Below, piece by piece: positions 49,789 to 58,561 of a DNA stretch of 64,000 bases. Under the pieces are notes generated by a model. That model was given only the letters and a program-made list of their open reading frames with translations. It was not told the DNA's origin and made no database searches. Source of the DNA: Phycisphaeraceae bacterium (GTDB lineage Bacteria; Planctomycetota; Phycisphaerae; Phycisphaerales; UBA1924). The position numbers and the translations under genes were made by a program. The DNA lies in assembly GCA_019454185.1 (NCBI GenBank), contig CP075368.1, positions 434,001-498,000 on the forward strand, written 5' to 3'. Positions within the stretch are counted from its first letter, which is position 1. The number at the start of each line of letters is the position of its first letter.

Positions 49789-51933
49789 ATGCTCACTTCA
49801 CGCGAGATCCTGAGTGACGACGGGCCGATCTCGGCCGCCCTTGGTGGCCGGTTCGAGGCGCGCGATGAGCAGATCCGCATGGCCGTTGCCGTTGAGCGCG
49901 CGATGGAGCAGGGAACGCACCTCGTCGTGGAAGCCGGAACGGGCGTCGGGAAGAGCTACGCATACCTTGTGCCGGCGATCCGGCGCGCGATCCAGAAGAA
50001 GCAGCGCGTGGTGATCGCGACCCACACGATCTCGCTCCAGGAACAGTTGATGGAGAAGGACATCCCGCTGCTTCTTGGCACGCTTGACGGGGATCAGCAG
50101 CGAGGATGGGGGCCCGAGTCTGATGTCAAGGCGGTGCTCGTCAAGGGCCGAGGGAACTACGTCAGCGTGCGTCGTCTTCGGCTGGCATCGGAGAGACAAG
50201 ACAGATTGTTCTCGGATGCGGCTGCGAAGCGATCTCTGCACGTGATCGAAGATTGGGCGTATGAGACCGCGGACGGCTCGCTGTCTTCGTTGCCGCCGCT
50301 CGAGCGTCCAGGCGTATGGGATAAGGTCCAGTCCGACTCTGCGAACTGCATGGGAAGGCGTTGCCCGACATACGACCGCTGCTTCTATCAATCGGCACGA
50401 CGCGAGATGGACGAGGCCAACATCCTCGTCTGCAATCACGCCCTGTTTTTCAGCGATCTGGCGCTGCGAGCAGAGGGCGTCGGCTTTCTGCCGGAATATC
50501 ACCATGTGGTGCTCGACGAGGCGCACACGGCCGAGGAGGTTGCCAGCGAGCACTTCGGGCTGCATCTGACCGAGGGGCGTGTGATGCACCTGCTCACAAC
50601 GCTCTACCAGCGGCGTTCCGGCAAGGGCTACCTGCCGCAGCTCGGGCTTCAGTCTGACGATGCCGGCGCTATCGACCGCGCGGTGCATCTGGTCCTTGAG
50701 GCGGAGACATCCTGTCGCGTTTTCTTTGCCGAGCTTCTTGCCCTTGTGCAGTCCGGAAAGCTGAAAAACGGGCGAATGCGGTCGCCGGATCTGATCGACA
50801 ATCCGCTGACGCCGGCGATGAACGCACTGGCACTTCGTCTGAAGCAACTGCGAGAGACTATCAAGAATGAGCCCGATCGCTTCGAGTTGAACGCGTACAT
50901 CGAGCGAGCGGATCGGATGGCGAAGGAGTGCCGCGCACTCGTCGCGCAGTCTCAACCGGGGTGCGCCTACTGGATCGATGCATCATCGGGCGATGGTGAG
51001 GAGAGCGAGTTCGCATCGATCCGTCGGGTTGGGCTCTCGTGCTCTCCGATCGATGTGGGACCGCTGCTGAAGGAGCGGCTGTTCGATGCGGGTCACTCGG
51101 TCATCCTGACAAGCGCGACACTCTCCACCCGCTCTGTCGCTCGGGACGCACCGTATGAGCATGTCGAGGCGGCATTTGCCCACACGCTCACGCGGCTCGG
51201 TTGCGAGGGCGCGGAACTCATGCAGCTCGGCAGCCCATTCGATTACGCCCGACAGGTCGAGCTCGTGATCGATCGGGCGACCCCGGCTCCGAAGGTGTGG
51301 ACGCAGAAGAACGGCAGACACAGTGAACGCACCAAGGCCATGAAAGAGTACACGGACGCCCTCGCGGATCGCGTGCTGCTGCACGTGAAAGAGTCTCAGG
51401 GCGGGGCGTTCGTGCTCTTCACGTCGTTCTCGACGCTCTTTGCCGTCGGTGAGCGTCTGGCGGCTCCGCTTGCCGAGGAAGGGCTTCCGCTGCTTATCCA
51501 GGGCAAGGACGGATCGAGGTCAGAGATCCTGAGGCGGTTCCGTCAGGATGAGCGAAGCGTGCTGCTCGGAGCGGCCTCGTTCTGGCAGGGAGTCGATGTC
51601 CAGGGACGCGGTCTTCGGAACGTCATCATCACACGGCTTCCATTCGATCCTCCGGATCGTCCCCTGGTCGAAGCCCGGATGGAGCGGATCGCTGCCAAGG
51701 GTGGAGATCCCTTTAGGGAGGATTCAATCCCGAGGGCCCTGATCCGGTTCAAACAGGGCTTCGGTCGCCTGATACGGTCAAGAAAGGATCGCGGGCGCGT
51801 CGTGGTGCTCGATTCGAGGATCGCGTCGTCTGTGTACGGCCGCCTCTTTGTCGCGGCATTGCCCGAAGGCGTGCCGATCAGGGTCATAGAACCTGGCAGG
51901 CGACCCCCTCGGGAACAAATGTACGACGATTGA
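49789..51933 (+). CDS. dinG: DinG/XPD-family ATP-dependent DNA helicase
   Basis: A 714-residue superfamily 2 helicase. Walker A GTGVGKS (50-56), THTISLQEQL (motif Ia), DEAH (243-246), VILTSATLS, SFWQGVDVQGRGLRNVIITRLPF and a closing FGRLIRSRKDRG. The iron-sulfur region keeps C187, C192 and C198 with E. coli DinG spacing, but the first ligand position, normally N-Y-x-C, is N-Y-V-S (Ser126). It unwinds 5'-to-3' and acts in repair and R-loop removal in relatives. It begins 6 bases after rsmG, apparently one operon. Confidence 0.9.
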   Translation: MLTSREILSDDGPISAALGGRFEARDEQIRMAVAVERAMEQGTHLVVEAGTGVGKSYAYLVPAIRRAIQKKQRVVIATHTISLQEQLMEKDIPLLLGTLDGDQQRGWGPESDVKAVLVKGRGNYVSVRRLRLASERQDRLFSDAAAKRSLHVIEDWAYETADGSLSSLPPLERPGVWDKVQSDSANCMGRRCPTYDRCFYQSARREMDEANILVCNHALFFSDLALRAEGVGFLPEYHHVVLDEAHTAEEVASEHFGLHLTEGRVMHLLTTLYQRRSGKGYLPQLGLQSDDAGAIDRAVHLVLEAETSCRVFFAELLALVQSGKLKNGRMRSPDLIDNPLTPAMNALALRLKQLRETIKNEPDRFELNAYIERADRMAKECRALVAQSQPGCAYWIDASSGDGEESEFASIRRVGLSCSPIDVGPLLKERLFDAGHSVILTSATLSTRSVARDAPYEHVEAAFAHTLTRLGCEGAELMQLGSPFDYARQVELVIDRATPAPKVWTQKNGRHSERTKAMKEYTDALADRVLLHVKESQGGAFVLFTSFSTLFAVGERLAAPLAEEGLPLLIQGKDGSRSEILRRFRQDERSVLLGAASFWQGVDVQGRGLRNVIITRLPFDPPDRPLVEARMERIAAKGGDPFREDSIPRALIRFKQGFGRLIRSRKDRGRVVVLDSRIASSVYGRLFVAALPEGVPIRVIEPGRRPPREQMYDD

Positions 51934-52055
51934 TCGCAACCTATTGTGGGTATATTTGGGACTTTAGTTGTCGATCGCCCTACCCTTGTCGCCTGATGCG
52001 GGTCGCCACGTGCTCTCTGTGGGCGTATGGCGGCTCGGTCCTCTTGGAGCACTAC

Positions 52056-53489
52056 ATGCTGGGACGCATCTTCAAAGCGTACGACGTTCGAGGCACCTAC
52101 CCCGACCTTCTGAACGATCAGATGGCTTGGCAGATCGGATTCGGGGTTGCGAAGTTCTTGCTGAGCGAGGCCAAGGCGGCCGGAGAGACAACGCCGATGA
52201 TGCGCAACATCATCGTCGGCCGGGATATGCGTACATCCAGCCCGTCGCTTTCGAAAGAGCTGATATCGGGCATCAACACCTTCGGCGCGGATGTGATCGA
52301 TGTCGGTCTCGTAGACACCCCGTTCGTCTATTTCGCGATCAATCATCTTGATTGCGCTGGTGGTGTGATGGTGACGGCGAGCCATAACCCACCCCAGTAC
52401 AACGGATTCAAGGTCTCGAAGCGAAAGGCGAAGCCGGCAGGTGAATCTACCGGCTTGGGCGAGGTGCGCAAGCACGCGGCGATGGTCGAGCGTGCGGCCG
52501 CACTTAACGCGAGCGGCGGACAGGCAGGTCGGGTTGAGAAGCGGGACCTCTGGGCCGCGTACACACAGCATGTGCTCGGCTTTCTCGACCTGCATGGCAA
52601 AAAGATCAAGGTCGTCGTCGATGCCAGCAACGGCATGGCTGGCACGATGTGTCCCAAGATCTTTGGAAAGAACGGGTCGAGTGTTCCTGGCCTGACGATC
52701 GTCGAGCTCAACTTTGAGAACTCGAAGGGGCAGTTTGTTCACGAGCCGAATCCCTTGGTGGCGGCCAATCTGAAGCAGCTTCAAGAGTCCGTCGTCAAGG
52801 AGAAGGCGGACCTTGGCATCTGCTTCGACGGCGATGCCGATCGCTGTGTGGTGGTCGACGAGAAGGGGAGTATCGTCGGGTGCGATCATCTGATTGCGGT
52901 GCTTGCAAGGCAATTCCTGGCCGAGACACCGGGAGCGGCTGTCGTCTATGACCTGCGCTCCACCAAGGCGGTCGAAGAGGACATTCGGGCGGCCGGCGGC
53001 AAACCCTTGAGAGGCAGAGTGGGGCACGTGTTCATGAAGGCGCTTCTCGCGGAGAGCCGCGGCGTGTTCGGGGGGGAGCTCTCGGGTCACTTCTATTTCC
53101 GTGACAACTTCAACGCCGACTCCGGCGCGATCGCGATGGCAACCGTGCTGTCCGTGCTCGCAAAGAGCGGGAAGAAGATGAGTGAGCTGATCAAGCCGGT
53201 CGCGCGTTACGTGCAATCAGGGGAGATCAACTTCGAGATCGAGGATAAGGACGGTGCACTCGCGAAGCTGAAGCAGACGTATGGTCCCGGGACTGCCGCG
53301 AACGCTTCGATCGACGATCTCGACGGCGTGACCATCGACTGCTTCTCCACGAAGGGCTGGTGGTGCAACGTGAGAAAGAGCAACACCGAGCCGCTGCTCC
53401 GCCTCAACGCCGAAGCCAAGAGCCAATCCACCCTCGATAGGATTATCGCGGAGCTTGCCCCGGTACTCGGGAAGCGTGTCGATCATTAA
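52056..53489 (+). CDS. phosphomannomutase/phosphoglucomutase
   Basis: A 477-residue alpha-D-phosphohexomutase interconverting hexose 6- and 1-phosphates. ATG 52056 is preceded by TGGAGC at 7 bases; the frame upstream to 51930 is not conserved. All four signature loops are present: catalytic serine in MVTASHNPPQYNG, metal loop CFDGDADRC, sugar loop FGGELSGHFYF, phosphate loop RKSNTEPLLRLN. The GELSGHFYFRD variant matches ManB/AlgC-type enzymes. It supplies mannose- or glucose-1-phosphate for nucleotide sugars, which the glycosyltransferase regions need. Confidence 0.92.
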   Translation: MLGRIFKAYDVRGTYPDLLNDQMAWQIGFGVAKFLLSEAKAAGETTPMMRNIIVGRDMRTSSPSLSKELISGINTFGADVIDVGLVDTPFVYFAINHLDCAGGVMVTASHNPPQYNGFKVSKRKAKPAGESTGLGEVRKHAAMVERAAALNASGGQAGRVEKRDLWAAYTQHVLGFLDLHGKKIKVVVDASNGMAGTMCPKIFGKNGSSVPGLTIVELNFENSKGQFVHEPNPLVAANLKQLQESVVKEKADLGICFDGDADRCVVVDEKGSIVGCDHLIAVLARQFLAETPGAAVVYDLRSTKAVEEDIRAAGGKPLRGRVGHVFMKALLAESRGVFGGELSGHFYFRDNFNADSGAIAMATVLSVLAKSGKKMSELIKPVARYVQSGEINFEIEDKDGALAKLKQTYGPGTAANASIDDLDGVTIDCFSTKGWWCNVRKSNTEPLLRLNAEAKSQSTLDRIIAELAPVLGKRVDH

Positions 53490-53555
53490 CGCCCGGCACA
53501 TTGGTATGTTCGTTGTTGGTGGAACATCTCCTCTTGATCGGAGTACGCGCCCGCG

Positions 53556-55121
53556 ATGAACACAAGCACCTTCTTCGAGCATTGGCGGATCGCCGAGAAC
53601 CCGTTTCGAGGTGAGGAAGCCAGAAGCGACACCGTCTTTGCGAAGCTCGCAGTCGCGTCCTCGGGCACGAGTGGCTCCGGAGGTGCGGCGGGCGCAGCGC
53701 TCGCCGGTTCGCACGCCGTACATTCAGACTTTGAGAAGATCGTCGGAGAACTGACTCGCCCTTCGTCTTCCATCGTGTTCGGAGAGAAGGGGAGTGGCAA
53801 GACCGCGATCCGCATGCAGCTCGCAGAACGCGTGGCTCGCCACAACCAGAACTCGCCCTCGCAACGGGTGTTTCTTGTTCCTTACGACGAGTTGAACGCA
53901 ACGCTCGATCGCCTGCACACGCGTGCCGGAGGGAAGGACTCTCTCAAGACTTTGCAGCAGATCCGTCTCGTGGATCACATCGACGCGATCATCTCGAGCG
54001 GAGTCACCCGTCTGGTTGACCGGCTGACCGGCCTTGGACCGTCGAGAGTTGACGGCGACTTGCTGAAAGCGTTTCGGCGCCTGCCCAAGCTGGTGCGGAA
54101 TGACGCCCTGATTCTTCAGGCCGTGTACGACTCGTCCGACCTTGCGACGGACAGGACGCGCCGGATCGCGAAGTTGGCGCGGGTCTTTCCCCCTCGCGAC
54201 GCGTTGGTCTGGGCTCTTGCTGTTGCGATCGGGTGGTTGCCGCTCGGCGCTGTGGTTGCCTGGTTTCTGATCGAGCCGCCGAAGACGCAGCTCTGGGAGA
54301 CCGTGTTACCCGGACTGGGTATCGCATGCGCTGCGCTCTACGTCGGGATTCTGGTCGGACGCTTCGTCTGGCGACCGCTCTCGGTTGGGCGTTTAGCCCA
54401 TCGGCTCGGTCGGCAGATCAGAACTCTGGGGCGGTCCGATGCCTCGCTGACGCGATCTTTGTCCCAGTTGAGGGCTCAGGATCGAGCTCAGTCACGGCTT
54501 CCGATCACCGATTCGGACGAGCAGCGATACGCGATGCTCGATCGGCTGCGAGGCGTGCTCGCAGGGCTCGGGTACCCTGGAGTCATCGTTGTGATCGATC
54601 GCGTGGATGAGCCCACGCTCATTGCCGGTGATGCCGAGAAGATGAGAGCGTTCGTCTGGCCGATGCTGAACAACAAGTTCCTTCAGCAGGAGGGGCTCGG
54701 CGTCAAGATGCTCTTACCGATCGAGCTGCGTCACGCGTTGTTCCGCGAGTCGAGCGCGTTCTTCCAGGAGGCTCGTCTCGACAAGCAGTCGCTTGTCGAG
54801 CGTCTGAGTTGGACCGGGCCGATGCTCTACGACCTCTGCGATGCGAGGTTGCGCGTCTGCCTTGCACCGGATGCTCCGGGCATTGCGCTGCTCGATTTGT
54901 TCGCAGAGGATGTCACTCGTCAGGACCTGATCGATGCACTCGACCAGATGCACCAGCCCAGAGACGCGTTCAAGTTTCTGTACCGCTGCATCAGCGAGCA
55001 TTGCTCGAACGTCACGACCGAGCAGGGGCAATGGCGGATCCCGCGTCTGGTTCTTGAGACCGTCCGCAAGCAGGAGTCGGAGCGGGTTCAGGGGCTTTAT
55101 CGGGGCATCCGGCCCGCCTGA
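53556..55121 (+). CDS. membrane P-loop ATPase, KAP-like
   Basis: A 521-residue protein. An N-terminal WRIAENPF precedes Walker A GEKGSGKT (76-83). Two membrane helices (~216-238 and ~247-269) lie between Walker A and Walker B GVIVVIDRVDE (342-352), then FVWPMLNNKFLQQEGLGVKMLLPIELR as sensor region, and a helical C-terminus. Insertion of membrane helices between the two Walker motifs is the defining oddity of KAP NTPases. Related proteins act in membrane-localised signalling or defence; its substrate is unknown. It sits 80 bases before an ECF sigma factor. Confidence 0.65.
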   Translation: MNTSTFFEHWRIAENPFRGEEARSDTVFAKLAVASSGTSGSGGAAGAALAGSHAVHSDFEKIVGELTRPSSSIVFGEKGSGKTAIRMQLAERVARHNQNSPSQRVFLVPYDELNATLDRLHTRAGGKDSLKTLQQIRLVDHIDAIISSGVTRLVDRLTGLGPSRVDGDLLKAFRRLPKLVRNDALILQAVYDSSDLATDRTRRIAKLARVFPPRDALVWALAVAIGWLPLGAVVAWFLIEPPKTQLWETVLPGLGIACAALYVGILVGRFVWRPLSVGRLAHRLGRQIRTLGRSDASLTRSLSQLRAQDRAQSRLPITDSDEQRYAMLDRLRGVLAGLGYPGVIVVIDRVDEPTLIAGDAEKMRAFVWPMLNNKFLQQEGLGVKMLLPIELRHALFRESSAFFQEARLDKQSLVERLSWTGPMLYDLCDARLRVCLAPDAPGIALLDLFAEDVTRQDLIDALDQMHQPRDAFKFLYRCISEHCSNVTTEQGQWRIPRLVLETVRKQESERVQGLYRGIRPA

Positions 55122-55201
55122 ACACGGGCTTAGACGCCTTCATTTATGATTACTCGCGCGGATTCGGGAACCGATCCACACCTTCCGGGCATGAGTATGT
55201 T

Positions 55202-55774
55202 GTGACGACCGCGCTCTCCAATACCCGTCTACCCAACGATTCGATCAGTCTCGATCCTAATCGACCCGGGGTAGGTCTCGATCTTCTCGCCAACACTTTC
55301 GAGGCAGACTTTCGATCAATTGCTACGTATCTCCAGCGGAGAACGGGCGATGGCGATCTCGCACGAGAGATCGCGTGCGAAACATATGTCCAAGCCGCAT
55401 CCTCGATCGAGCGGTGGCGAGATCAAGGACTGCCCCTTCGATGCTGGCTGCTCAGAATCGCAACACGCCGACTGGCGCGCCATGCACGCAGAGAACGCCG
55501 TCGTGCGATCAAGCGATGGGTGTTTCACGACGAGCCAGCCGCTTCGGTGCGAGATTCCGGTGAAACCACCCATGTTCACGCAACGCTGCGAAGACTCTCC
55601 GAACGCGAGGCGGATGTGCTCGTGCTGCACCATGTCGAAGGCCTCTCGATTGAGCAGGTTGCTGCTGTGCTCGATGTGAGACCAGGAACCGTGAAGTCAC
55701 GCTTGAGTCGCGCGCGTGCGGCATTCGCACGCGCGTATGCCGCGGAGTTCCACAGCCAAGGAGACACCAGATGA
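55202..55774 (+). CDS. ECF-type RNA polymerase sigma factor
   Basis: A 190-residue sigma-70-family factor with a GTG start. Region 2: FRSIATYLQRRTGDGDLAREIACETYVQAA through WLLRIATRRLARHARRERRR. Region 4: LRRLSEREADVLVLHHVEGLSIEQVAAVLDVRPGTVKSRLSRAR. A GGGAACC at 55166-55172 upstream resembles an ECF -35 and could mean autoregulation, but the -10 is unclear and the start would be nearly leaderless. Its stop overlaps the next gene (ATGA), a small membrane protein that is the likely regulator. Confidence 0.9.
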   Translation: MTTALSNTRLPNDSISLDPNRPGVGLDLLANTFEADFRSIATYLQRRTGDGDLAREIACETYVQAASSIERWRDQGLPLRCWLLRIATRRLARHARRERRRAIKRWVFHDEPAASVRDSGETTHVHATLRRLSEREADVLVLHHVEGLSIEQVAAVLDVRPGTVKSRLSRARAAFARAYAAEFHSQGDTR

Positions 55775-56190
55775 ATGCCGACTCCACTGATCCCAGTCGT
55801 CACAACACCGAGCATCTTTTGCAGTTGCTCCGGACTGAATCCTGGGACGGGTCTCTGCCATGTCTGTCGACCCTCGCCTCGGGATCGCGGCGGAACCGCC
55901 GCATACATACCGTGAGGCGAACAGGCATCGCGATCGCACTCCTTGCCGTTCTAGGCGGCATGGCCTATGCCGGCATCCGCATCGCCTCGCGCTCGTGGCA
56001 GGCGACGATCCGCGTCCACGGTGATCAGGTTCGGGTGATGCTGAACGGTCAGGCGGTGGATCCGGACCACATCGAATGGCTACCGGACGGTCGGTGTCTT
56101 GTCACGGTCAACGGTGGGCGCGTGCTGATCGATCCAAAGCAGCCCGGTGGTGCGTCAGCCACCATCAGCGTTGATCATCACGACGACTAA
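55771..56190 (+). CDS. putative membrane anti-sigma factor
   Basis: A 139-residue protein coupled to the sigma gene by a 4-base overlap. A short cytoplasmic N-terminus (~1-46, helical NTEHLLQLLRTE), one membrane segment (~51-69) and an external domain of ~70 residues (ATIRVHGDQVRVMLNGQ...LPDGRCLVTVNGGRVLID). It lacks the H-x3-C-x2-C zinc motif of ZAS anti-sigma factors, so the anti-sigma role rests on topology and coupling only. Confidence 0.6.
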   Translation: MNADSTDPSRHNTEHLLQLLRTESWDGSLPCLSTLASGSRRNRRIHTVRRTGIAIALLAVLGGMAYAGIRIASRSWQATIRVHGDQVRVMLNGQAVDPDHIEWLPDGRCLVTVNGGRVLIDPKQPGGASATISVDHHDD

Positions 56191-56195
56191 GTCGT

Positions 56196-57101
56196 TCATA
56201 AGCGCATCGGATACTTCCACTCAACCCCGGGCTTGTACCCGATTGCGGCGTAGAGCTGCTCGCGTGTCTGCATCTCGCCAAGCAGCGGCTCAACGCTCCC
56301 TGTCTCCTGAAGTGTCGCGAGCGCGCGGCTCACAGCACCCATAGCGATACGCAGCATCGAAACAGGGTAGATGACAATCGAGTACCCGATTTCTCCAAAC
56401 CGCTTCAGCGGAATCATGGGTGTTTTGCCGAACTCGGTCATGTTCGCGAGGAGAAAGTATCGCATGCCCGGCTCGACCTCGCTTCGAAGCAGCGAGGCAA
56501 AGCGGGCAAATTCATCTTCACTCGTGAGGCCTTCAGGGAAAATCATGTCCGCGCCGGCATGCAGATACGCCGCGGCACGCTCCACTGCGGCATCGAAACC
56601 ATCGACGCCTCGCGCGTCGGTTCGGGCACAGACAATGAACGATGGATCCGGAGACTCTCCGGCGGTCTCAGCGGCTGCGCGGATCTTCTCGCAGGCGTGG
56701 TCGAGGGGCACGAGCTTCTTGCCATCGAGGTGTCCGCATCGCTTGGGAAAGACCTGGTCCTCGATATGCAGCCCGGCGGCACCGGCACGCTGATACTCGA
56801 CGACGGTCCGACGAACCATCTCCGACTCGCCAAACCCGGTGTCGGCATCGGCGATGATGGGCAGACCACTGGCACGGTACGATTCGTGGATCACACGCAC
56901 AAAGTGATCGAGTGTCAGGATTCCGACATCGGGCACGCCGGCTGCCACACTCGTAGCCGCGCCGGAGACGTATGCGGCCTGGAACCCGGCATCGCGGACG
57001 GCCAGAGCACACAGCGCGTTAAACGCTCCGGGTGCCGCGACAACGCCACGGGACATCAGTTCACGCAGTCTGGCCCCGGGAGACATGGTTGCTGTGTCCA
57101 T
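56196..57101 (-). CDS. isocitrate lyase/PEP mutase family; methylisocitrate lyase-like
   Basis: A 301-residue enzyme of the ICL/PEPM family. Visible: GAFNALCALAVRDAGFQAAYVSG, PIIADADTGFG (metal-binding Asp), GLHIEDQVFPKRCGHLDGKKLV with the catalytic K-R-C-G-H loop, ARTDARGVDGFDAAVERA. K-R-C-G-H favours (2-methyl)isocitrate lyase over PEP mutase. prpC and prpD are absent nearby, so a different 2,3-substituted malate is possible. TATGAT lies 5 bases before the ATG. It diverges from the peptidase gene (70-base gap). Confidence 0.88.
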   Translation of the reverse strand: MDTATMSPGARLRELMSRGVVAAPGAFNALCALAVRDAGFQAAYVSGAATSVAAGVPDVGILTLDHFVRVIHESYRASGLPIIADADTGFGESEMVRRTVVEYQRAGAAGLHIEDQVFPKRCGHLDGKKLVPLDHACEKIRAAAETAGESPDPSFIVCARTDARGVDGFDAAVERAAAYLHAGADMIFPEGLTSEDEFARFASLLRSEVEPGMRYFLLANMTEFGKTPMIPLKRFGEIGYSIVIYPVSMLRIAMGAVSRALATLQETGSVEPLLGEMQTREQLYAAIGYKPGVEWKYPMRL

Positions 57102-57171
57102 GGATCATCATAGTGTCAGCCCTTTGAGCGGGCATCTCGCGGCGAATGATGGGTGCGGGTAGACTGCTGCA

Positions 57172-58509
57172 ATGAGACGAACTCTGCAGGTTGCGATAGG
57201 CGTGTTGCTGGCTTTGCTGATGCGAGTGCCTTCTGCGGGAGCGGTCGTGCCGGTGCCACGGGCAGGCGATGTGATGGCTCGAATTACTCCTGATGGCGTC
57301 CGGCATGCCGTTGAGATGCTCGCGTCTTTCGGAACCCGGCACACGCTGAGCGATGCGGTCTCCGAGACACGCGGCATCGGGGCTGCTCGCAGGTGGATTC
57401 GAGGAGAACTGGAGGGGGTCGAGCCGCCCGGTCGTCTGTCGGTGTTTGATGAGTCCTTTATCGCGCCGAGGGGGCCGCGCATCGATGTGCCCACGGAGTT
57501 GGTCAATGTGATCGCGGTGCTACCAGGAAGCATGCCAGAGGCGACCAACCGACGGTATTACGTGGTCGGTCATTACGACAGCCGTGCGAGCGATCAGATG
57601 AACCGAGAGATCGACGCACCGGGCGCGAATGATGACGCTTCGGGTGTGGCGGTTGTGATCGAGTGTGCAAGGGCTCTCGCCTCAGAACGACTGGATGCCA
57701 CGATTGTGTTCCTCGCGACGCCCGGTGAGGAGCAGGGGTTGCTCGGAGCACACTACCGGGCGTCGCGTGCGAAGTCAGATGATGAAGACATCCGCGCGGT
57801 TCTGAACAATGACATCGTCGGCGATCCGATGGGTGAACCGGGCCTGATCCGGGTCTTCAGCGAGGGCATACCTCGGAATGCGACTGCGGAAGAGCTCGCG
57901 CGGATTCGAGGGCTCTCAGCCGAGAGCGATGGCGGAAGCAGGCAGCTTGCTCGCTATGCGGAAGAAGTGGCTGCGATCGAGTCGTGTTCAGTCAGACCGA
58001 TGATGGTCTTCAGGCCAGACCGCTTCCTCCGTGGCGGGGATCATTCAGCGTTCAATGAGCGGGGATTCGGCGCGGTGCGATTCACGGTCGTACACGAGGA
58101 CTATGACCGGCAGCATCAAGACGTCCGAGAAGAGCGGGGGCGTCGGTACGGAGACACCGTGGAGCACGTGGATTGGGAGTATCTGGCGGGTGTGGCGAGA
58201 TTGAACGCGGCTGTCCTTCTGCATCTTGCGAACGCTCCATCGACCCCTGCGAATGTCCGGATCGTGACCGCTCAGTTGGAACGATCGACGACGCTGCGCT
58301 GGCAGGCAAGTCCTGAGCCGGACGTTGCCGGGTACAGGGTCGTATGGCGCGACACGACCGAGCCGAGGTGGACAAGCTCCATGGATGTCGGAAATGTCAC
58401 AGAGGTGACGCTGCCTCTCAACAAGGACAATGTCTTCATCGGTGTCAGGGCGTACGACAGTGACGGATACCAGAGTCCTGTCGGCTTTGCGGGCGCGGCT
58501 CGGGACTGA
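57172..58509 (+). CDS. M28 family zinc aminopeptidase with C-terminal FN3-like domain
   Basis: A 445-residue exported peptidase: signal peptide (MRRTLQVAIGVLLALLMRVPSAGA), then the M28 core with metal ligands in VVGHYDSR, GANDDASGVAV, ATPGEEQGLLGA (catalytic E-E pair), LNNDIVGD and RGGDHSAFNERGF. The last ~95 residues (NVRIVTAQLERSTTLRWQASPEPDVAGYRVVWRD) are a fibronectin-III-type domain. TAGACT lies exactly 6 bases before the ATG with no ribosome site. Likely periplasmic or secreted. Confidence 0.92.
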   Translation: MRRTLQVAIGVLLALLMRVPSAGAVVPVPRAGDVMARITPDGVRHAVEMLASFGTRHTLSDAVSETRGIGAARRWIRGELEGVEPPGRLSVFDESFIAPRGPRIDVPTELVNVIAVLPGSMPEATNRRYYVVGHYDSRASDQMNREIDAPGANDDASGVAVVIECARALASERLDATIVFLATPGEEQGLLGAHYRASRAKSDDEDIRAVLNNDIVGDPMGEPGLIRVFSEGIPRNATAEELARIRGLSAESDGGSRQLARYAEEVAAIESCSVRPMMVFRPDRFLRGGDHSAFNERGFGAVRFTVVHEDYDRQHQDVREERGRRYGDTVEHVDWEYLAGVARLNAAVLLHLANAPSTPANVRIVTAQLERSTTLRWQASPEPDVAGYRVVWRDTTEPRWTSSMDVGNVTEVTLPLNKDNVFIGVRAYDSDGYQSPVGFAGAARD

Positions 58510-58561
58510 CAGAGTGAAGTGGGGTCCCGAGACCGATTCTCTCAGAATCCTGCGTACTCGC

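Noticed and set aside
49798..50955. 385-codon minus-strand open frame
   Set aside because: Antisense shadow of the DinG-like helicase; the plus strand has all the helicase motifs.
51543..53216. 557-codon minus-strand open frame across dinG and the mutase
   Set aside because: It spans two well-supported plus-strand genes and shows low-complexity Arg/His/Leu composition.
58535..58549. GATTCT-CTC-AGAATC hairpin between the M28 peptidase and metK genes
   Set aside because: Short AT-rich stem without a T-run; too weak to call a terminator.
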